This document shows, in pieces, positions 23,770-27,160 of a stretch of 27,160 bases of DNA. The notes under the pieces were generated by a model, which did no database searches, was not told the DNA's origin, and saw only the letters and a program-made list of their open reading frames with translations. The stretch spans positions 1-27,160 of the forward strand of contig JAUWYN010000007.1 in assembly GCA_030615805.1 (NCBI GenBank), written 5' to 3'. Source of the DNA: Hadesarchaea archaeon. GTDB lineage: Archaea > Hadarchaeota > Hadarchaeia > Hadarchaeales > Hadarchaeaceae. Every line of letters starts with the position of its first letter. Position 1 is the first letter of the stretch. Made by a program: the position numbers and the translations under genes.

Positions 23770-24837
23770 AATGCGGGGCTCGGTCGACAATTCCTTAATT
23801 TTTGTTATGAAGTTTTCTTGTCTCCTCCACAGTTTGCGTTTTAGGGCTTTGAAGTCCGCCTTGATATTTTTCGAGTCGTCGAGGGTACGTATTGCCAAAT
23901 CGCTAATTTTTTTGGAATCCGTTTCCCTGACATCTATCACTTTATCCCCCTGACCGATGAATTCCATGAAATTGTAATTCTTTGCATCGTAGGCGACATT
24001 TACTATTGGAACTCCACTTCCGAACGCTAGCACGGTGGAATGCATCATCATGCCAATGACCAAATCCAATTTGTTATAGATGAATTTCATTTTGTACGGG
24101 TTGGGAATTGTATCCACAACTTTGAGCGGCAATTTTTTCTCCCTCATCACCTCAATAACGTGGTGCTCATCCGAGTGGTGTATTAGGTACACGATCTCCG
24201 CGTCTAGATGCTTAATCAGAAATTCGCAGGCCTTGACATACTCATCAATTGTCTTTTCCAAATATTGCGGATATAACGCCCAGTAGTGGCAAGCAACGTT
24301 CACACCTATTTTTATTTTGTTTTTATCTAGGACAACTTGGTTGGTCTCTTCTGAACCGAGAAAGATTGCAGGGTCACCGATTACGTGCACGTCCTGTATT
24401 CCCAAATCCCTCAAAAATTTACAGGTGTATTCGTCTCGAACGGAGGTGAGCTTAGCGCGGGCATTCAACAATTGAGCGCTCTCTATTTGCACATCGGTTA
24501 GGTCTCTGTCCCCGAGATTTCTGATGTACCCTATCCCATAGAGCACGATAGGTATTTCTATAGATTTGATAACTTGAGCGTTGAACGGGAGGAAAAACTT
24601 GGAATACAATCCCCCTCCCCCGATTACGCAAAGATCGTACCGGTTGAGGGTCTTGAGAAATTCAGGTCCCTGCGGTTTTTCTAATTCTAAGACTTCGGCC
24701 GGGGTGTAGATAAAGGGCCCCAGATGAGAGGACAGCATGTCTCTTATCGAATGCGCTATGGCAATCTCGCCGATGTTGTAAATATCCTTTTCCCTCCTAC
24801 AAAAGTGAATTATTTTTTTGAGCTGGTTTGGAGACAT
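23761..24837 (-). CDS. Polysaccharide pyruvyl transferase family protein
   Basis: A 358-residue protein of the WcaK/CsaB type. The N-terminal block YNIGEIAIAHSIRDML takes the place of the usual N-x-GD start motif. CVIGGGGLYSKFFLP, VRDEYTCKFLRDLG, VHVIGDPAIFLG, KIGVNVACHYWALYP and the C-terminal GMMMHSTVLAFGSGVPIVNVAYD follow in family order. Such enzymes add pyruvyl groups to cell-surface sugars or act as related glycan transferases; the acceptor here is not known. The gene is clearly richer in A+T than the F420 and pterin genes and marks the start of the accessory region. It converges with mptE and has no partner genes on its strand. No membrane segment is seen. HGD/H residues differ from CsaB, so the exact reaction is uncertain. 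Confidence 0.82.
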   Translation of the reverse strand: MSPNQLKKIIHFCRREKDIYNIGEIAIAHSIRDMLSSHLGPFIYTPAEVLELEKPQGPEFLKTLNRYDLCVIGGGGLYSKFFLPFNAQVIKSIEIPIVLYGIGYIRNLGDRDLTDVQIESAQLLNARAKLTSVRDEYTCKFLRDLGIQDVHVIGDPAIFLGSEETNQVVLDKNKIKIGVNVACHYWALYPQYLEKTIDEYVKACEFLIKHLDAEIVYLIHHSDEHHVIEVMREKKLPLKVVDTIPNPYKMKFIYNKLDLVIGMMMHSTVLAFGSGVPIVNVAYDAKNYNFMEFIGQGDKVIDVRETDSKKISDLAIRTLDDSKNIKADFKALKRKLWRRQENFITKIKELSTEPRILA

Positions 24838-25341
24838 TTTATCACCATTTACTCATTGTTTTTCTCCTTTTTGTAGGACACCCACACAGACGGAAGGGAC
24901 ATGACGACTGGTTTTGGGAGTGGGTGGGAATTTTTGAAAAATGCTGCGCACAAAAGTTTAGCGCGTTTTTACGCCCAAGTGCCCCGCCTTTCGTGGCCGA
25001 ATTCTGGCGCAAGTTGGGTTTCAATCTTCTGATCGAAAAATTAGGTTAAAATTTAAGTTTTTTAACATATTCCTAGTTTTCGCCTCGCTTAGACCCCATC
25101 GCAGCAAGCTGACACCCTCTCCTGCCTGTAAACGCCACCTTTCCGAGCTGCGACTTTTGATTCCTGCCTTCTTATTACCCGATTTTCGGGCTTAAAACCG
25201 TGGGGCGCATGAGGCGGGTGATACAGGAGAATACATAAATTTTCATTTGAACCAAAACTGCAAGATGGAGGACGCAGCTAAAGCGGCCTCGTGATAATGA
25301 AAAGTAGCATCCTCGAGCTAAGGAGGGTCGGCTGAGATGGA
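24838..25341. other. Gene-poor stretch of about 500 bases
   Basis: No convincing gene. A 73-codon plus frame (24828-25049) and a 60-codon minus frame overlap each other and resemble nothing known. CCCGATTTTCGGG near 25178-25190 is a short hairpin. GAGGACGC (25268-25275) can pair, with one mismatch, to GCGGCCTC (25283-25290), and CCTC pairs with GAGG about 20 bases further on. This could mark a small RNA or the 3' end of the small-gene transcript from the right. Confidence 0.4.
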
Positions 25342-25485
25342 TCACTTTTGTTGTTTTAGCCAGAGCTTGATTGCTTCCTGGACAGCCATGCCTAGGCCGC
25401 CTTTCTTGCCGCCGTATTTCATGGCGACCTTGGCCCTGAACTCGCGTTCAAGCTTATTCGGAAGCTCGATGGTTGTTTTACCCAT
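25342..25485 (-). CDS. Small ribbon-helix-helix-like protein
   Basis: ATG 25483-25485, seven bases after GGGTGG, starts a 47-residue protein. A short beta strand (KTTIELPNKLEREF) is followed by two predicted helices (FRAKVAMKYG and LGMAVQEAIKLWLKQQK) joined by a GGKKGG turn, the usual shape of MetJ/Arc or CopG-like DNA-binding proteins. Such proteins dimerise and bind operator DNA, often as antitoxins. The partner upstream is a zinc-ribbon protein overlapping by eight bases, not an evident toxin. A truncated relative lies at 25612-25686. The open frame continues upstream, but that part is the zinc-ribbon gene in another frame. Confidence 0.75.
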   Translation of the reverse strand: MGKTTIELPNKLEREFRAKVAMKYGGKKGGLGMAVQEAIKLWLKQQK

Positions 25486-25603
25486 AGATAACCACCCTGA
25501 AGTAAACGAATCCACACTTGGGGCACTTGATTCTGGTGAACCCATTTCGGAACTTATGATTTTTCTTCTCCCCTTCATAACCACAGTTCTCACATGTAGC
25601 CAT
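25478..25603 (-). CDS. Forty-one-residue zinc-ribbon protein
   Basis: ATG 25601-25603 opens a frame of 41 codons ending at TAA 25478-25480. It reads MATCENCGYEGEKKN, then HKFRNGFTRIKCPKCGFVYF, then RVVIYG. Two CxxC knuckles (Cys4/7 and Cys26/29) make one zinc ribbon occupying almost the whole protein. GGTGAT lies just upstream as a ribosome-binding site. The stop overlaps the start of the ribbon-helix-helix gene by eight bases, so the two are translated together. The function is unknown; it may be a small nucleic-acid-binding partner of the ribbon-helix-helix protein. Confidence 0.7.
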   Translation of the reverse strand: MATCENCGYEGEKKNHKFRNGFTRIKCPKCGFVYFRVVIYG

Positions 25604-25611
25604 TTAATCAC

Positions 25612-25686
25612 CTACCACCACAAGGCCGCATTCACCTCAAACTCGCGCTCAAGGTTGTTTGGGACCCCAATGGTTGTTTTACTCAT
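25612..25686 (-). pseudogene. Truncated ribbon-helix-helix duplicate
   Basis: ATG 25684-25686 begins MSKTTIGVPNNLEREFEVNA and stops after 24 codons (TAG 25612-25614). Its first 16 codons match the intact protein at 25342-25485 closely in both protein and DNA (about 55 bases), and then the likeness ends. This is a duplicate that lost its helices, although a short peptide might still be made. It is the first frame of the three-frame minus-strand transcript. Confidence 0.6.
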
Positions 25687-25720
25687 GCTTAACCGCCAGT
25701 GTTTTTATGTGCTGCTATGC

Positions 25721-25728
25721 CTATATAG
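25721..25728 (-). promoter_or_regulatory. Putative TATA box of the small-gene cluster
   Basis: CTATATAG on either strand, about 35 bases upstream of the first ATG at 25686 on the minus strand. A start 25 bases downstream would give a leader of about ten bases holding GGCGG. Inferred from spacing. Confidence 0.35.
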
Positions 25729-25781
25729 CCTTATCCCTATAAATCTAAAAACACAAGCATACAGGATGGATAAAATACCGA

Positions 25782-26084
25782 TTAATCTACTATGTTAAAA
25801 TCCACCCGATCGCAACAGCTTTTATCCTCGTGTCCAAAATCACTTGCGGCAATCCGCGGAATTGTCGTGTAAATTTCGGCCTCCAAATCGGAATTTAGGC
25901 GTGGTTTCCACGAGCCGTGCGTGGCCGGAACGAGTTGGTGATCTTCACATAACTCGACCCCCCGGCCACGCGCAAAGGGTTTTTTACGGCCGAGGCGCAA
26001 GTGGCAGAGGAGGCAATAAGTGAGGACCGAGCGTTTTAGAGGGGTTTTGCTGATTTCCTCTTGCTCCTCATCTCGGCGAAGGTG
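25782..26084 (-). CDS. Possible 100-residue zinc-binding protein (competes with an RNA reading)
   Basis: ATG 26082-26084 opens 100 codons. Residues about 24-51 hold YCLLCHLRLGRKK and, after FARGRG, VELCEDHQL, a possible CxxC...CxxH zinc site; the rest (SDLEAEIYTTIPRIAASDFG) looks like ordinary protein but matches nothing I know. There is no clear SD. Against it, the same DNA carries a series of nested inverted repeats (25841-26003) which suggest an RNA gene, and open frames arise easily in GC-rich DNA. Both readings are kept at moderate weight. Confidence 0.4.
   Translation of the reverse strand, partial: HLRRDEEQEEISKTPLKRSVLTYCLLCHLRLGRKKPFARGRGVELCEDHQLVPATHGSWKPRLNSDLEAEIYTTIPRIAASDFGHEDKSCCDRVDFNIVD
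25841..26003. ncRNA. Candidate structured RNA, strand unknown
   Basis: An outer stem CACTTGCG/CGCAAGTG (25841-25848 with 25996-26003) encloses several hairpins in order. GCGG-caat-CCGC (25846-25857) overlaps the outer stem. AAATTTCG/CGGAATTT (25871-25878 with 25889-25896) comes next, then CGTGG-ttt-CCACG (25900-25912). Last is a long arm, GCGTGGCCGG (25919-25928) with CCGGCCACGC (25962-25971), which continues inward through CGAGTT/AACTCG and GTGA/TCAC to a three-base loop. A run of six or more T follows the long arm on the plus strand. Such a layout is typical of a multi-branched RNA. I recognise no known RNA family, and no A/B-box or tRNA pattern. It might also be a coding segment. Confidence 0.45.
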
Positions 26085-26116
26085 CATCGTTGGTATAGAA
26101 CCAAGGGGGTGAAAAT

Positions 26117-26548
26117 ATGGATAATAGGATACTTGCAATCATTGGGCTGATAGGTGGAATATTGGCAACGGTTGGGGTCTTCGGCACATGGCTGACGACG
26201 TTGCCAGGATCAGCTTCAGGGTGGGATCTCACCCAAGGGACTTTGGGCTCTAGTCTAAAACTCCCCTATTTTGTATTAGTCGGCGGCATCCTCGCGGTGG
26301 TGGGCTCCGTTTTAGCATTGGTTAAACTTGGCGCAGTTGCGAAAGTGTTGCTTGCAATTGGGGGAATACTTGCCCTAATAGGTGTTGCATATGGTTTGCA
26401 CATGGCTGACGTGGGAGCCGCGATGACGGTGCCAGAGATCTCCGTGGGAGCCGATTACGGCACCTATATGGTTGCAATAGGAGGAATATTAGCAATTTTA
26501 GTAACGCTAGGTTTGAAAGAGGAAAAAGTGAAACGCCTCCGGCGTTGA
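26117..26548 (+). CDS. Small four-helix integral membrane protein
   Basis: A 143-residue protein starts at ATG 26117 behind a strong ribosome-binding site, AAGGGGGTGA. Four hydrophobic, glycine-rich helices are visible at about residues 5-26, 50-68, 74-95 and 118-134. A short loop with WDLTQGTLG lies between the first two, a polar loop (MADVGAAMTVPEISVGADYG) between the last two, and the C-terminus is basic (KEEKVKRLRR). GGILA occurs repeatedly at helix starts, suggesting an internal duplication. It resembles small archaeal membrane proteins of unknown role. It has no operon partners. Confidence 0.8.
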   Translation: MDNRILAIIGLIGGILATVGVFGTWLTTLPGSASGWDLTQGTLGSSLKLPYFVLVGGILAVVGSVLALVKLGAVAKVLLAIGGILALIGVAYGLHMADVGAAMTVPEISVGADYGTYMVAIGGILAILVTLGLKEEKVKRLRR

Positions 26549-26784
26549 GCAAACCGTCATGAAATTTCCTCTCTGGCCCATTTTTCCCGCCAATAATTTA
26601 TGTGCAAGCATGGCAATTATTGTGCAGACTAAAATAATTTTCGTCAAATAACGAATTATTGTGCAAAGCCCCCTGGACCGGCTTTGTAAAGAAAGTGTCT
26701 CCTGTAAAGAAAGTCCCCCCCTCTGTAAAGAAAGTCGGGCGTTTGCACACAAAGTCGGGATATTACACATAAATTGAGGAAATG
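26549..26784 (+). repeat. Cluster of short direct repeats next to a tRNA fragment
   Basis: No gene is evident. Three copies of an ATTRTGTGCA-like unit occur (AATTTATGTGCA near 26595-26606, AATTATTGTGCA at 26615-26626 and 26654-26665). Three exact copies of TGTAAAGAAAGT follow (26685-26696, 26703-26714, 26724-26735), spaced 18 and 21 bases. Two looser units come last (TGCACACAAAGTCGGG and TACACATAAATTGAGG). Spacing near two helical turns suits binding sites for a protein. Confidence 0.65.
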
Positions 26785-26818
26785 ATCGGTAGGGGTTCAA
26801 ATCCCATCCCCCGCACCA
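26785..26818 (+). other. Orphan tRNA 3' end (T-arm, acceptor strand and CCA)
   Basis: TCGGTAGGGGTTCAAATCCC followed by ATCCCCCGCACCA reads as a tRNA T-arm with the invariant TTCAAAT loop, an acceptor 3' strand CCCCCGC, discriminator A and CCA ending at 26818. It resembles the end of a leucine-type tRNA. No D-arm, anticodon arm or GCGGGGG partner lies upstream, and the T-stem has one mismatch. It is not a complete tRNA. It looks like the piece left at the far end of an element inserted into a tRNA gene. Confidence 0.7.
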
Positions 26819-26824
26819 TAGGTC

Positions 26825-27034
26825 ACACACACAGATTTTAGTCCCGAACGATTAAAGCGAGTCTACGATAAGGCGGGCTTGAAGGCTCTCGTGCAAAGGC
26901 GCCCAAAATTGATGAGATTGCGAAGCCAAGGTGATGAACTTATGATGGTTTTTTATCTTCTCAAAACATGTTCTAAAAGGGTGAAATCTATGCAAAGAAA
27001 GAAGAAAAAGCCGAAGAAGAAAAAGCGTTGCTAA
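26825..27034 (+). pseudogene. Broken copy of a small basic-protein gene
   Basis: After a TAG directly following the tRNA fragment, the frame encodes about 70 residues with no usable start codon at its front: THTDFSPERLKRVYDKAGL, then KALVQRRPKLMRLRSQGDEL, then MMVFYLLKTCSKR and a very lysine-rich tail (SMQRKKKKPKKKKRC) ending at TAA 27032-27034. The first 50 bases repeat at 27098-27148, where the copy has a proper start. This copy therefore lost its N-terminus at the tRNA junction. The family is unknown. The basic tail suggests nucleic-acid binding. Confidence 0.5.
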
Positions 27035-27082
27035 TTTGCTTGGTTTGTGGCGCGTTTTTGCCGTCGAGTTCCGAGGTCTGTC

Positions 27083-27160
27083 TTGGCGAGGCACTACACC
27101 GATTTCAGTCCCGAACGGCTGAAGCGGGTCTACGATGGCGCGAACTTGCGGGTGCTTTCA
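27083..27160 (+). CDS. Start of an unknown basic-protein gene, runs off the window
   Basis: TTG 27083, six bases after GAGG (27073-27076), begins MARHYTDFSPERLKRVYDGA followed by NLRVLS, open to the window end (26 codons). A GTG at 27047 is a longer alternative in the same frame. The sequence matches the broken copy at 26825-27034 in its first 17 or so residues, so this is probably the intact member of a duplicated pair. I do not recognise the family. Confidence 0.5.
   Translation, partial: MARHYTDFSPERLKRVYDGANLRVLS

Noticed and set aside
25841..26003. The inverted repeats as a miniature transposon
   Set aside because: No target-site duplication flanks the outer 8-base repeats, and there are several internal hairpins instead of a simple terminal-repeat layout.
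26785..26818. Orphan tRNA 3' end as a 3' half of a trans-spliced split tRNA
   Set aside because: It lacks the 3' half of an anticodon arm and any obvious pairing leader, so an integration remnant is the simpler reading.
26507..26830. A 107-codon minus-strand frame across the repeat cluster and tRNA fragment
   Set aside because: It is composed of the repeats and tRNA sequence and has no coding character.
26852..27094. An 80-codon minus-strand frame
   Set aside because: Antisense to the lysine-rich tail of the broken gene copy; composition is an artefact of the AAG repeats.

Overview
The window is archaeal DNA. The evidence is a partial transcription factor E gene, a proteasome-activating ATPase (PAN), a full set of coenzyme F420 biosynthesis genes, methylene-tetrahydromethanopterin reductase (Mer), the archaeal 6-hydroxymethylpterin kinase MptE and the archaeal (AcnX/UbiD) branch of the mevalonate pathway. 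Starts are often ATG, GTG or TTG with Shine-Dalgarno (SD) motifs, and genes overlap tightly. The gene set would suit an anaerobic, F420- and pterin-using archaeon such as a euryarchaeon or an uncultured Hadarchaeota/Bathyarchaeia-like lineage. I cannot fix the lineage from sequence alone, and no methyl-coenzyme M reductase gene is present here.

Layout, left. Positions 1-3150 hold the N-terminal part of TFE (minus strand), the ribosome-associated GTPase HflX (minus) and PAN (plus). TrpB2 (minus) follows, with no standard start codon at the expected position. Positions 4883-9451 carry the F420 cluster: cofC (minus), cofG-cofH (plus, overlapping) and cofD-cofE (minus). Mer (plus) is divergent from cofE. 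It converges with and overlaps an FrhB-family F420/iron-sulfur oxidoreductase gene, which sits directly downstream of gcvT (both minus). Together these look like a one-carbon/F420 redox module.

Layout, centre. After a small zinc-ribbon gene, a dihydropteroate synthase gene overlaps a second, divergent cofE-family gene, which ends exactly where a tRNA-Val(CAC) gene begins on the other strand. A four-gene minus-strand operon (15307-19084) encodes mevalonate kinase, UbiD-type anhydromevalonate phosphate decarboxylase and both subunits of AcnX phosphomevalonate dehydratase. Divergent from it is a plus-strand run of two MetE-related proteins, a membrane-anchored transglutaminase-like protein with pseudomurein-binding-like motifs, and MptE.

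Layout, right. From about 23760 the character changes to an AT-richer accessory region. It holds a polysaccharide pyruvyl transferase family gene and a nest of tiny genes (ribbon-helix-helix protein, zinc ribbon, truncated ribbon-helix-helix duplicate). It also holds a 163-base segment with nested inverted repeats that could be a structured RNA, and a four-helix membrane protein. At the end are short repeats leading into the 3' end of a tRNA with no tRNA body. That fragment is followed by a broken and then a partial copy of an unknown basic-protein gene. The combination resembles a former integration site.

The most promising leads are the DHPS/second-CofE pair (possible non-standard pterin glutamylation), the structured segment at 25841-26003, and the tRNA-fragment/repeat/duplicated-gene junction at 26590-27160. 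I saw no rRNA, CRISPR array or recognisable transposase.
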